A DNA stretch of 64,000 bases, taken from positions 124,001 to 188,000 of the forward strand of contig NZ_JBOJLM010000007.1 of the NCBI RefSeq assembly GCF_050750585.1, written 5' to 3'. Made by a program: the position numbers and the translations under genes. The notes beneath the pieces were generated by a model. The model made no database searches. It worked only from the letters and a program-made list of their open reading frames with translations, and was not told the origin of the DNA. The stretch comes from Salinimicrobium sp050750585. GTDB lineage: Bacteria > Bacteroidota > Bacteroidia > Flavobacteriales > Flavobacteriaceae. Below are positions 26,075 through 34,861 of this stretch, piece after piece (position 1 is the stretch's first letter; every line of letters begins with the position of its first letter).

Positions 26075-27103
26075 TTAATTCACATCAAATCTAAGTCCCA
26101 CAGAAACATTATGTAGATCTGTAGCCTGGTCTTTAAATATTGGGTTGAGATCGTATTTTACATACAGTGCTGTTCCCCCAAAGCCCATGTAACCACTGAG
26201 TCCGTAGATAAAATCATTCGTGTTGTAATCTCCTTTAAGCTTCTCCTTTACCTTCTCTCCATCTTCTTCATACTTCAGTTTTTGGCGTTCTCCCAGGTTT
26301 ATTCCGGCATACCCACCAAGTCCGATTTTGAATTGATTTCGGGTAGAGAACCAAACACTTCTTGAAGACTCCACCTTCTTCGACGGACCAAATTCAAAGT
26401 GTACCGGAAAAACAAGGTTATCCATCCTAAACTTCGATTTGTCTAACTCAAGCGGAAATTCTTCAAGCCTAGTCTCACCCTCGTCTTCAACAAAATATCG
26501 ATTATCTGTAGGTTTCAAGCCGTTAAACTGAAATGAAAATCCGTACCTGAGCCTCATAAAATTCGATTTTTCGAACACCCTCGTTCTCCATGCCATCCCA
26601 ATTTCAAAGAAACGGCTACCTCCTACTTCAAAATCTGAATCATTGACCGACTGCCCATCGCTCAAAGCATTATTAAACCCAACCGCCATAATGAGGTGGG
26701 TAGAGGTGCGGCTGTACCGGCTCTTGTCAAACCAGTTGTCATCATGCGCATCTTCTTCATCATCTGCATCTTCCCATGTCCACTCATCGGTTGTCTCTTC
26801 TCTTGTGAGCAGCGCAATTTGGTTATCAATAATAGCCACCCGGTTCTGTATGTTCATTGCGTGTTTGCGGGCAGCCTCACTTTTAAGTTTTTCAGCTTCT
26901 TCCCAGTCAATCTCCCTTGCTTCGGCGCGACGGTTAATAGCTTCGACTTCTTTTTTAAGAGCTTCTTTCTCTTCATTGATGATCTGCTCCTTTTGCTTTT
27001 CCAGTTGTTCGATCTTTTCAGGATTTGTTTTTTCCTGCGCAACAGCAGGATTCACAACTACCGAACAAAAGATGAGGAACATTAAAAAGATATTTTTTTT
27101 CAT
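26075..27103 (-). CDS. Secreted coiled-coil and outer-membrane beta-barrel protein
   Basis: 342 residues. A signal peptide (FLMFLIFCSVVVNPAVAQ, cut at about 22) is followed by a charged coiled coil (about 28-100), an acidic spacer (WEDADDEEDAHDDNW) and a C-terminal region of alternating strands (MAVGFNNALSD, FSFQFNGLKP, FKIGLGGYAGINLG, ALYVKYDLNPIF) ending in FDVN. This fits an 8- to 10-stranded outer-membrane barrel of the OmpW/PorT-like class. It is the last gene after sigma and anti-sigma genes and is a likely target of that system. Confidence 0.6.
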   Translation of the reverse strand: MKKNIFLMFLIFCSVVVNPAVAQEKTNPEKIEQLEKQKEQIINEEKEALKKEVEAINRRAEAREIDWEEAEKLKSEAARKHAMNIQNRVAIIDNQIALLTREETTDEWTWEDADDEEDAHDDNWFDKSRYSRTSTHLIMAVGFNNALSDGQSVNDSDFEVGGSRFFEIGMAWRTRVFEKSNFMRLRYGFSFQFNGLKPTDNRYFVEDEGETRLEEFPLELDKSKFRMDNLVFPVHFEFGPSKKVESSRSVWFSTRNQFKIGLGGYAGINLGERQKLKYEEDGEKVKEKLKGDYNTNDFIYGLSGYMGFGGTALYVKYDLNPIFKDQATDLHNVSVGLRFDVN

Positions 27104-27165
27104 GGTTCTGGTTTTTATAGGCTTTTTAAAAGCCCATTAATGATTGATTGATGAATTATTTGAGA

Positions 27166-27879
27166 TTAAAAATCGCGATTGGCCACTGCCGTTTTAGCTC
27201 GTGAAATGCCTTCTTTCACCATCTCAAAGACCTTTTGCCGAAAAGACTGCTCCAGCTCGTATTCTACCTGGTAAAGCAAATCTTTAGAATTTACGGTAAA
27301 GGTGGTGTCAGATTTTAATTCGGCCGTTGCAAGCAATAACAGGGCTTCTACTTCATTATCACTCACTGCAGCACGGTTTTCATTTACGGCAATTTCACCA
27401 TAAACTTCGGCAGACTGGATTTCTTTTAGCGGCTTTTTTTCTTCGGTTGCTTCGGAAAAACTCCCGGAAGCTACTAAGTTTTCAGCTTCAGAAACCCTGG
27501 CTACAGGGGCCTCAAAAATGGCATTTTTGACAGGTCTTTCTGCGGAAGGCTTTTCTTCCTCTTCTACTTTTTCGTTTTCTTCAGAAGCAGCTATATGAAT
27601 CACTTCGGGTTCTGAGGTCTTTTCCTGCAGTACAGGCGGTGCAGGATTTTCCTCAACTACCTGCGGCTCTTCCGAAGTAAAAGGCGAATCAAAGAAAGTG
27701 CCCAGTACAAAAAACAAAGCTGCAACGGCTGCAACTGCGGTTATCCACAGCAGGTAAGTCGGTTTTTTCCTTCCTTGCTCCAGGCGCTGCTCCAGCTTTT
27801 CCCAGCCGGCGGCCGATGGCTGAATCTCCCGTTCCCTAAGAACCTTTTTTATCTTATTTTCAAACTTTTCCGGTTCCAT
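27166..27879 (-). CDS. Membrane anti-sigma-like protein
   Basis: 237 residues. A cytoplasmic helical segment (1-37, IKKVLREREIQPSAAGWEKL) precedes one membrane helix (about 43-62, YLLWITAVAAVAALFFVLGT), then an acidic, Pro-rich periplasmic region and a C-terminal helical part. It overlaps the sigma factor gene by 20 bp. This layout is the one seen for sigma-factor partner proteins in flavobacteria. No anti-sigma motif was recognised, so the role is inferred from context. A palindrome of the dispersed family lies inside the gene at 27512-27530. Confidence 0.6.
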   Translation of the reverse strand: MEPEKFENKIKKVLREREIQPSAAGWEKLEQRLEQGRKKPTYLLWITAVAAVAALFFVLGTFFDSPFTSEEPQVVEENPAPPVLQEKTSEPEVIHIAASEENEKVEEEEKPSAERPVKNAIFEAPVARVSEAENLVASGSFSEATEEKKPLKEIQSAEVYGEIAVNENRAAVSDNEVEALLLLATAELKSDTTFTVNSKDLLYQVEYELEQSFRQKVFEMVKEGISRAKTAVANRDF

Positions 27880-28429
27880 ATGCTGTCTTGTTTTCGTGTT
27901 CCAGTTTTTCCTGCAACATTTTTCGCGCTTTAAAAAGCTGTGATTTTGAAGTGCCTTCAGAAATGTTCAACATTTTTGCTATTTCCTGATGTTTATAACC
28001 TTCAACGGCATACATCAAAAACACCATTTTATAACCTTCAGGCAAACTATCAATCACCTCCTGGATGTGCGCTGCATTGAATTCCGAAGTAAAGGAGTAC
28101 GAAAAATCGGCATTTTCGGGCACCTCATCTTCAGCAAACATGCTGCGTTTATCGGTACGAAGAAAAGAGATGGATTCCCGTACCATGATTTGCCGCATCC
28201 AGCCTTCAAAGCTGCCTTCATCCCTAAAATCTTTCAGGTGGTTAAACACCTTGAAAAATCCGTTGAGCATCACCTCCTCGGCATGGTGCATATCTTTGAC
28301 GTATTGCCTGCAAATGCTTAGCATCTTCCCCGAATGTTTCTCATAGATCTTTCGTTGCGCCTGCCGGTTGCCCGCAGCTGCACGTTTTATCAAAAGAGAA
28401 TCGTTCTTAAAGAGTTGAATTACTTTCAC
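27860..28429 (-). CDS. RNA polymerase sigma-70 family (ECF-type) factor
   Basis: 189 residues. Region 2 covers about 24-92 (RQAQRKIYEKHSGKMLSICR, FRDEGSFEGWMRQIMVRESI) and region 4 about 125-175 (LPEGYKMVFLMYAVEGYKHQ, EIAKMLNISEGTSKSQLFKA). There are no regions 1 or 3, so it is an extracytoplasmic-function type. The start is GTG with no better ATG nearby. It leads a three-gene operon with the membrane protein and the barrel protein. Confidence 0.92.
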   Translation of the reverse strand: MKVIQLFKNDSLLIKRAAAGNRQAQRKIYEKHSGKMLSICRQYVKDMHHAEEVMLNGFFKVFNHLKDFRDEGSFEGWMRQIMVRESISFLRTDKRSMFAEDEVPENADFSYSFTSEFNAAHIQEVIDSLPEGYKMVFLMYAVEGYKHQEIAKMLNISEGTSKSQLFKARKMLQEKLEHENKTAYGTGKV

Positions 28430-28637
28430 CTGCTTAGCTTTTCAAAAGGCCTTCTATTAACATAGACGAGAGAAAGTTACAAAAGGTTGCCTGAGGGTGT
28501 GGATTTTTTTTTAGAATAACATTCTATCATATCATTTATAACACCCAAAAAAGGGGAAATCCAGCCGGGATTTAGGGGGAATCGGATTTTAAAAACTGGG
28601 GAAAAACTTATCTTAGGGGCCTTAACACCCCTACACC

Positions 28638-29537
28638 ATGCGCTACTTTTTAAGCCTTTCCTTCCTCTTTTTTTACTGCCTCTGCCCCGCACAGGAACGT
28701 TATTCAGAAGATCTTTTTGAAGTTGAACCCGCCATTACCGAAACTTACGCCACAAAAGATGGTGAAGCTTTAAAACTGGATATTTATACCCCAAAAAATG
28801 ACACCGCCCGTTCAAGGCCTTTGATCGTGTTTATGCATGGCGGGGGATTCTCTGGTGGCAGCCGAAATCATGAAGATTTGGTGAAGTTTGCACAGGCTGC
28901 GGCACGAAAAGGTTATGTGGCGGTCCAGATTTCCTACAGACTCACCCGAAAAGGAAAATCCTTTGGCTGCGATTATGAAGCTTCCGGAAAAATAGAAACC
29001 TTTCAAAAGGCCGCTGAAGATTTTATGGATGCCGTGCAGTTCATGCTTCATAACAAGGAGCAGTACCGCATCAACCCTGAACAGATCATTGTGGGCGGTA
29101 GCAGTGCTGGCGCCGAAGCTGTGTTAAATGCTGTTTACAATCCCCAGCTCATGTTCAGCGAACTAAATAAATATCAGGATATAGATATTGACGGAGTTTT
29201 CTCCCTGGCCGGCGCCGTTGTTGATGCCCGCTACCTTACCTCCAAAAATGCCGTCCCGGGAGTATTTTTCCACGGAACTGAAGACAACCTCGTGCCCTAC
29301 GCCACCGCCCCGCATCATCTCTGCGAACCAGGTGCGCCTGGTTACCTGATGCTGGACGGCTCTAAAACCATCGTTCAAAAACTGAAAGAGCTTGACACCT
29401 CCTACCTGTTGTACAGCTTTGAAGGCGGTAAACATGAACATTCGGGTGTGCCTTTTAACGAGCTTAGCAACGTTTTTGATTTCTTTCAGCGGGTGTTTCT
29501 CAACAACGAACAGCTACAAATAGAAGTCGGGCGCTAA
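28638..29537 (+). CDS. Secreted alpha/beta hydrolase (carboxylesterase-like)
   Basis: 299 residues with a signal peptide (SLSFLFFYCLCPAQ). The hormone-sensitive-lipase-like motifs are clear: oxyanion hole FMHGGGFSGG, nucleophile elbow VGGSSAGAEA, catalytic Asp in HGTEDNLVPY and His in GGKHEHSG. The substrate is not evident; an acyl or acetyl ester is plausible given the polysaccharide locus downstream, though that is transcribed oppositely. Confidence 0.85.
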   Translation: MRYFLSLSFLFFYCLCPAQERYSEDLFEVEPAITETYATKDGEALKLDIYTPKNDTARSRPLIVFMHGGGFSGGSRNHEDLVKFAQAAARKGYVAVQISYRLTRKGKSFGCDYEASGKIETFQKAAEDFMDAVQFMLHNKEQYRINPEQIIVGGSSAGAEAVLNAVYNPQLMFSELNKYQDIDIDGVFSLAGAVVDARYLTSKNAVPGVFFHGTEDNLVPYATAPHHLCEPGAPGYLMLDGSKTIVQKLKELDTSYLLYSFEGGKHEHSGVPFNELSNVFDFFQRVFLNNEQLQIEVGR

Positions 29538-29555
29538 CATTTAAAAAGCCCTAAA

Positions 29556-29645
29556 ATGAAAATCTTTACCTGTCTATTTTGCTTTTTCACATTTTTGGGC
29601 ACGGCAAATGCCCAGCGGCAGGTGCAAAGCCTTAATTCGGCGTAA
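29556..29645 (+). pseudogene. Truncated secreted-protein gene (signal peptide only)
   Basis: Directly after the esterase gene an ATG opens a frame of 29 codons that reads as a clean signal peptide (MKIFTCLFCFFTFLGTANAQ) followed by RQVQSLNSA and a stop. A secreted protein of nine residues is unlikely, so this is the 5' stub of a lost gene. The remaining sequence to 29890 holds an imperfect inverted repeat (29673-29712) and nothing else I recognise. Confidence 0.6.
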
Positions 29646-29672
29646 CGGCGTGGGCGCCAACTGGCTCAAAAG

Positions 29673-29712
29673 GATGACCATAGGCACTAATAGCCTGTGC
29701 CGTATGGTCATC
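29673..29712. repeat. Inverted repeat with 15-bp arms
   Basis: Arm GATGACCATAGGCAC (29673-29687) pairs with GTGCCGTATGGTCATC (29697-29712) apart from one bulged base. The loop is about 9 nt. No T-run follows on either side, so it is not a standard terminator. Confidence 0.6.
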
Positions 29713-29890
29713 GGTCATAATGGACACAATATTTGGCCTTTTTGGCTCCTCTTCCTTTTCCTTCTTTTTGTTCCCGATGTTACAGGAGGTCGTGATCAAA
29801 AATTCTTCATACCTGTACTCCGGCTTTTATAGATCCTGCTTTACATCAGTTTAGCACAGTCCTTTTCCAGGTATTGTGTCACCCCGGTCT

Positions 29891-32161
29891 TTATTCAACC
29901 AGCGTAAAACTCCCCTGCATCTCACAGTCTGATGTGCCACCCACAAAGAATTCAAATTCTCCCGGCTCATATACATATTCCAAAGACCCGTTATAAAACT
30001 TAAGGTCTTCTACAGTAACAGGAAACTCAACGGTTTTTGATTCTCCAGGTTTAAGGTCAATTTTCTCAAAACCTATAAGTTGTTTTTTTGGAGGGGTAAG
30101 GCTTCTCACCTTATCGTGAATATAGAGCTGCACAACTTCTTTACCAGCCTTCTTCCCGGTATTGGTAACCGTGGTGCTAATAATTATGCTCCCGTCTGGA
30201 CGTAGGGTTTCGCTGTTAGCTTTTATTTCAGAATACTGGAAATTGGTATAGCTTAAACCATGTCCAAACGGCAACAGCGGGGAATTGACCACATCGAGGT
30301 AATTCGATTTAAACTTCTGAAATTCTTCGGTAGCAGCGGGTCTTCCGGTTATTCTTTCCCCGTAATACACCGGGATTTGCCCTACGTTTCTCGGCCAGCT
30401 CATAGTCAGTTTTCCTGAAGGGTTTTCATCTCCAAAAACAACATCGGCAATGGCATTTCCGGCTTCCACACCTGGGTGCCAAACCTGCAGGATGCTTAGG
30501 GGCATCTCCATTTCTTCGGAAATATCAAGAGGGCGACCGCTCATGAGCACAAGGGCTACAGGTTTCCCGGTGGCAACAAGTTCTCTAATAAGCCTTTTTT
30601 GGCTCTCCGGAATCTGAATGTTGGTACGGCTGGCCGCTTCCCCACTCATTTCACTGGCTTCTCCTACCACAGCCACAATTACATCGGCTGCTTTGGCTAC
30701 TTTCAACGCCTCCTGAAGTAATTTTTCGGGAGAGCGATCAGAAATTTCCACTTTTGGTCCAAATACATTTACTTTTTTAGCATAGGCTGTATCATTGGTG
30801 ATGTTCGCACCTTTAGCATAAGTGATTTTCGCCTTTGGTGCTACATTTTTAAAACCTTCAAGTACAGGAATTGAAAGTTTAAAATCGCCTGTAGGCGCCC
30901 AGGTTCCCAGCATATTCGATTGATCATCAGCCAACGGACCAATGAGTGCGATTTTTGCCTTTTTTGACACCGGCAGTACATTGTTATGATCTTTAAGCAG
31001 CACAAAAGACTGGGTTGCTGCAAGACGTGCCAGCTGCCTGTTCTCTGCTGTCAGGATATCTTTTTCGGGCCTGCTTGCATCTGAATATCTATAAGGATCA
31101 TCAAGTAAACCTAATTTATGCTTGGCTTCAAGGATCCTGCGGGCGGCAGTAGTGATCTCTTCTTCGGAAACCCTTCCTTCATCTACAGATTTTTTCAGGG
31201 TGGTTAAGAATCCTTCGCCTACCATGTCCATATCCAAACCTGCTTTTAAAGCCATTGCCGATACATCCTGAAGGTCTCCCATTCCGTGGGCGATCATCTC
31301 ATTTACAGAAGTATAATCTGAAACTACAAATCCGTCAAAACCCCATCTTTCGCGAAGCAGGTCGGTAAGCAACCATTTGTTCCCGCTTGCCGGCACTCCG
31401 TCAATATCGTTAAAAGAAGTCATCACGCTTCCCACGCCGGCATCCACAGCGGCCTTGTAAGGCGGCAGGTATTCATTGAACATCTTGGTGCGGCTCATGT
31501 CTACGCGGTTATAATCGCGACCACCTTCGGGAGCACCATACAGCGCAAGGTGCTTGACCGTTGCCATCATGGTTTGAGGTTCGGCAAGATCATCCTGCTG
31601 GTAACCTTCTACCATCGCTATCGCAATTTGAGAACCTAAATATGCATCTTCGCCAGCGCCTTCGGCTACACGGCCCCATCTTGGATCGCGGGAAATATCT
31701 ACCATAGGAGAAAAGTTCCAGTTGATCCCATCAGCTGTAGCTTCTTTTGCAGCCACTTTAGCTGTTTCTTTTACCAGGTTCATATCCCAACTCGAAGAAA
31801 GCCCCAGCGGAGTAGGAAAAGTTGTTTTATAACCATGAATAACATCGGATCCGATAAGAAGCGGAATTCCCAGGCGCGAGTTTTTAACCGCAATTTCCTG
31901 GGCCTGGCGCACCCTCTCTGGACTCGACACTCCAAAGACACCACCTACATGACCGGCCTTAATCTTGGCTTCAACATCTTCACTCACTACAGATCCTGTA
32001 GCTACTCCACCACCGGGAGTGAGCAGGTTGAGCTGTCCTATTTTTTCTTCTAAAGTCATTTTCTCAAGGAGCGCCTCCACTTGCGGAATTCTTTCCTGTG
32101 CCTGGAGATATGAAAGCCCCATAAAAAACAAAAATGCGACTGAAAGATTAATTTTTCTCAT
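29891..32161 (-). CDS. bglX: Beta-glucosidase BglX-like (GH3)
   Basis: A periplasmic GH3 exo-enzyme of 756 residues with a signal peptide (1-21). The (beta/alpha)8 domain is about 25-370, with nucleophile Asp in DGFVVSDYTS (about 290) and substrate loops KHLALYGAPEGG. The alpha/beta domain is about 390-610 with GEASEMSGEAASR, and a fibronectin-III-like C-domain follows from about 655 (VTNTGKKAGKEVVQLYI). It should release glucose from beta-gluco-oligosaccharides produced by the two GH144-type enzymes. It is the last gene of the locus. Confidence 0.93.
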   Translation of the reverse strand: MRKINLSVAFLFFMGLSYLQAQERIPQVEALLEKMTLEEKIGQLNLLTPGGGVATGSVVSEDVEAKIKAGHVGGVFGVSSPERVRQAQEIAVKNSRLGIPLLIGSDVIHGYKTTFPTPLGLSSSWDMNLVKETAKVAAKEATADGINWNFSPMVDISRDPRWGRVAEGAGEDAYLGSQIAIAMVEGYQQDDLAEPQTMMATVKHLALYGAPEGGRDYNRVDMSRTKMFNEYLPPYKAAVDAGVGSVMTSFNDIDGVPASGNKWLLTDLLRERWGFDGFVVSDYTSVNEMIAHGMGDLQDVSAMALKAGLDMDMVGEGFLTTLKKSVDEGRVSEEEITTAARRILEAKHKLGLLDDPYRYSDASRPEKDILTAENRQLARLAATQSFVLLKDHNNVLPVSKKAKIALIGPLADDQSNMLGTWAPTGDFKLSIPVLEGFKNVAPKAKITYAKGANITNDTAYAKKVNVFGPKVEISDRSPEKLLQEALKVAKAADVIVAVVGEASEMSGEAASRTNIQIPESQKRLIRELVATGKPVALVLMSGRPLDISEEMEMPLSILQVWHPGVEAGNAIADVVFGDENPSGKLTMSWPRNVGQIPVYYGERITGRPAATEEFQKFKSNYLDVVNSPLLPFGHGLSYTNFQYSEIKANSETLRPDGSIIISTTVTNTGKKAGKEVVQLYIHDKVRSLTPPKKQLIGFEKIDLKPGESKTVEFPVTVEDLKFYNGSLEYVYEPGEFEFFVGGTSDCEMQGSFTLVE

Positions 32162-32197
32162 TCTTATATTCTTTAAAATTTATTGAATTGTCTATTC

Positions 32198-34003
32198 TTA
32201 CTTTACTTCCCGGATCTCAGTTTTTTCTGAAATTCCGTTCTCATTAAATGCTTCAATACTGAAGTAATACGTGGTATTCTTATCAAGATTCCGCATAAAA
32301 TGTTCGTTTTCACCGTAGATCAACCACGACTGGTATAATTTATCGGGTGCTATTCCCCAGCGGATATTGTAACCCTGGGCTCCTTTCACCGGCTCCCATT
32401 CAAAGGCAGCGTCTCTTCGGTCTTCCTGGCGCACTACACTGAAACCTTTTACTTTCGCAGGTTTTTTGCCTAATCCTTTTCCAAATACCCTGATCTCAGA
32501 AAGAGCCAAGTTCTTTCCCGGAACTTCTATGTTGTTATAGCGCACGTATTTTGCCTTTACCGGTTGATTAAGCGGTATGTATGCATTAGGTGCATCTTCA
32601 TAGCTGCCACTCCTGTCTACCACAGTTATCCAGTCTTTACCATTTTCTGAAACTTCAAGGGTAAACCTATGTCTTAAACCTTCGGTGCGGGTGTAAATGC
32701 CCGATTCTTCATCATGAAAATTCAGCTGGAAAGCGTAAATATTTCCGGGAGCCAGCATTTCTATCTCCACCCATTGTTCCTCATCATTGGCTTCAGCAAC
32801 CCAGAAAGATTTCGGACTTTCATCTGTAAGCACTTTAGAGATGATCTCTCCGTCGCTGTTCTTTTCGAGCGGCATTTCTGTGATATCAAAATCGCCATCC
32901 GTAGAGGTGCTCTTCCGAATTTGCATTTGTGAAGAGGAAACTGTCGCTTTTCCTTTATAAGACAGCAACATCCAGCCGGTATGCAGCCCTGCTTTGGTAG
33001 GGTGACTGGGCGCATGTAATGGATAATCGCCATAACTGGTGTTGGTATACATCAAACCTTCTTTATCAAAATAGGTAGGAAACATAGCCAGCCGCCGCTC
33101 CCAGTGTGAATTGGAAGCCAGGGCCATAGTTGCAAAATGCCAGTACTGCCCATTAGTTTCTTTCACCGTAATGCCGTGACCGGCACCATTGGCGAACCCA
33201 CCGGGCTTAAAACTGTAGGGGTTGTTCTTCATGTACTTGAAGGGGCCCAGTGGGGTTTCACCAACGTAAGCTGCATCGGCATACACATTGAATTGGGTGC
33301 CCGGCGCAGCATACTGCAGGTAATATTTGCCGTTGTGTTTTGTCATGGAGGCACCTTCCATATAGCCTTCTTTTAAAGTTGGATGGAAATTATTTTCACC
33401 AAATCGCTCCCAGCCGTGCTCTTCTTCCACCAGGTTGATCAATTCTTTTTCAACACCGATTTCAAGAAAACGATCGTCTCTATCCAACATCTTTACCTTA
33501 AGCGGATGTACGTTTGAAGAACCCCAGTATAAATAGGCCTTGCCGTCATCATCTATAAATAATTCGGAATCCTGGATGTTGCTGGTAATGGAAGCTGTGG
33601 GCGTCCAGTTACCACTTTTTGGATCGTCAGTGTAAAGAATACTTCCGTAGCCCGCAGGATCTCCGGCGAAATACACCAGCGAATCTTTGTAATTGAAAGC
33701 GGTGGGTGCATTGGAGCCTTCAAAAAACCACTGTTTTGGTTTAATGAATTCCCAGTTAACCAGGTCTTTTGAATGCCAGTAACCAAAGGAGCGGGTGACA
33801 AACATGTAATATTCACCACGGTACTCGATCACCGCAGGATCTGCCCCCGAACGGTAGGAAATATTTTTACTGGAATTGTAAACCATATAGGAGTAATCAA
33901 TATCCAGCGGATTGATATAGGTCTTAGGCACTACTTCCTGCGAGCGCGCAAAAAAGCTGAAGAATACGACTACTGCTGTGATAATGTGGGGTAAGCCTTT
34001 CAT
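32198..34003 (-). CDS. GH43-like enzyme with discoidin-like and fibronectin III domains
   Basis: 601 residues with a signal peptide (1-21). A five-bladed-propeller GH43-type domain occupies about 30-340: base Asp in YRSGADPAVIEYRGEYYMF, the modulator Asp in IQDSELFIDDDGKAYLYWG, the acid Glu in YMEGASMTKHNGKYYL. Then come an F5/8-type beta-sandwich (about 375-510, RFTLEVSENGKDWI, AKYVRYNNIEV) and an FN3 domain (about 515-600). The exact specificity cannot be told from this family; arabinofuranosidase, xylosidase or galactosidase would be usual. The context is a beta-glucan-like locus. Confidence 0.82.
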   Translation of the reverse strand: MKGLPHIITAVVVFFSFFARSQEVVPKTYINPLDIDYSYMVYNSSKNISYRSGADPAVIEYRGEYYMFVTRSFGYWHSKDLVNWEFIKPKQWFFEGSNAPTAFNYKDSLVYFAGDPAGYGSILYTDDPKSGNWTPTASITSNIQDSELFIDDDGKAYLYWGSSNVHPLKVKMLDRDDRFLEIGVEKELINLVEEEHGWERFGENNFHPTLKEGYMEGASMTKHNGKYYLQYAAPGTQFNVYADAAYVGETPLGPFKYMKNNPYSFKPGGFANGAGHGITVKETNGQYWHFATMALASNSHWERRLAMFPTYFDKEGLMYTNTSYGDYPLHAPSHPTKAGLHTGWMLLSYKGKATVSSSQMQIRKSTSTDGDFDITEMPLEKNSDGEIISKVLTDESPKSFWVAEANDEEQWVEIEMLAPGNIYAFQLNFHDEESGIYTRTEGLRHRFTLEVSENGKDWITVVDRSGSYEDAPNAYIPLNQPVKAKYVRYNNIEVPGKNLALSEIRVFGKGLGKKPAKVKGFSVVRQEDRRDAAFEWEPVKGAQGYNIRWGIAPDKLYQSWLIYGENEHFMRNLDKNTTYYFSIEAFNENGISEKTEIREVK

Positions 34004-34007
34004 TTAT

Positions 34008-34811
34008 CTAATCATTTTTTTGATGAGAGAATAACCACGGCAGCAGGTAAGGTTCAGAAAAAGCCGAATCCCAGCTGTTGTGATTATCATGTGGATAAAG
34101 AGAGAGTTTTGCGTTACCGCCGGCAGTGTTGATCTCGCGAGCCATGGTTTTGGAAAATTCGGCAGGAACTACGTTGTCTTCTTCGCCGTGAAAGATCCAG
34201 ATATTAAAACCTTCAGGGTATTTTTTAGCTATGGCAGGATCGGCGCCGCCACAAATAGCAAAAGCAGCAGCAAAGGTTTCAGGCATTCTGGAAAGGATCT
34301 CGTAGGTTCCCATCCCTCCCATTGAAAGTCCGCCCACATAAATCCTGTCTTTATCAATATAATCTTCCGAAGTAACAGAATTCAGAAGAGCCATCACCAA
34401 ATGTAGGGCTTTGGTAGGCTCCTCCTCATTCTTAAAGCTAAATTCAAAAGGTGTTTTATTTCGGTCAACCTCCACTTTTGCCCAATAATCATCTTTTGGG
34501 GCCTGCGGAAAAATAACGATAGCCGGAAAGTCTTCCCTGTTTGCCTCTTTCAGGAATAAATCGCTCCCGTGCACGAGTTGCGCTTCATTATCGCTTCCCC
34601 TTTCACCCGCGCCGTGCAAAAATAGCACTACAGGATACTCTTTTTCTTCGGAAAAATTCTTCGGAAAGAGAATGCGATAGTTTAAAGTGTCGTTTTGCTG
34701 AATAAATTGCTTTTTCTGAAACTCTGACTGCTCCTGGGCCATTCCTGAAGCTGAAATAAGTATAAAAAAGCCTGCAAGCAGAAGAAAATTAAGGGAAATG
34801 TTATTTTTCAT
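34008..34811 (-). CDS. Secreted esterase of the prolyl oligopeptidase/PHB-depolymerase fold
   Basis: 267 residues with a signal peptide (about 1-25). Motifs are the oxyanion FLHGAGERGSDN, the nucleophile elbow VGGLSMGGMGTYE, Asp in FHGEEDNVVP and His in YPHDNHNSWD. Such proteins in polysaccharide loci often remove acyl groups from glycans or act as feruloyl-type esterases. It lies 4 bp from the GH43-like gene and about 50 bp after a GH144-type gene. Confidence 0.85.
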   Translation of the reverse strand: MKNNISLNFLLLAGFFILISASGMAQEQSEFQKKQFIQQNDTLNYRILFPKNFSEEKEYPVVLFLHGAGERGSDNEAQLVHGSDLFLKEANREDFPAIVIFPQAPKDDYWAKVEVDRNKTPFEFSFKNEEEPTKALHLVMALLNSVTSEDYIDKDRIYVGGLSMGGMGTYEILSRMPETFAAAFAICGGADPAIAKKYPEGFNIWIFHGEEDNVVPAEFSKTMAREINTAGGNAKLSLYPHDNHNSWDSAFSEPYLLPWLFSHQKND

Positions 34812-34861
34812 AGTTGTAATATTTAAAACTGACAGGTCTTAAAAAACCTATCCTAAAAATG

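Noticed and set aside
29608..29832. 74-codon frame after the truncated signal-peptide gene
   Set aside because: It starts inside the stub in another frame and runs through the inverted repeat; the composition is not protein-like and no family is recognised.
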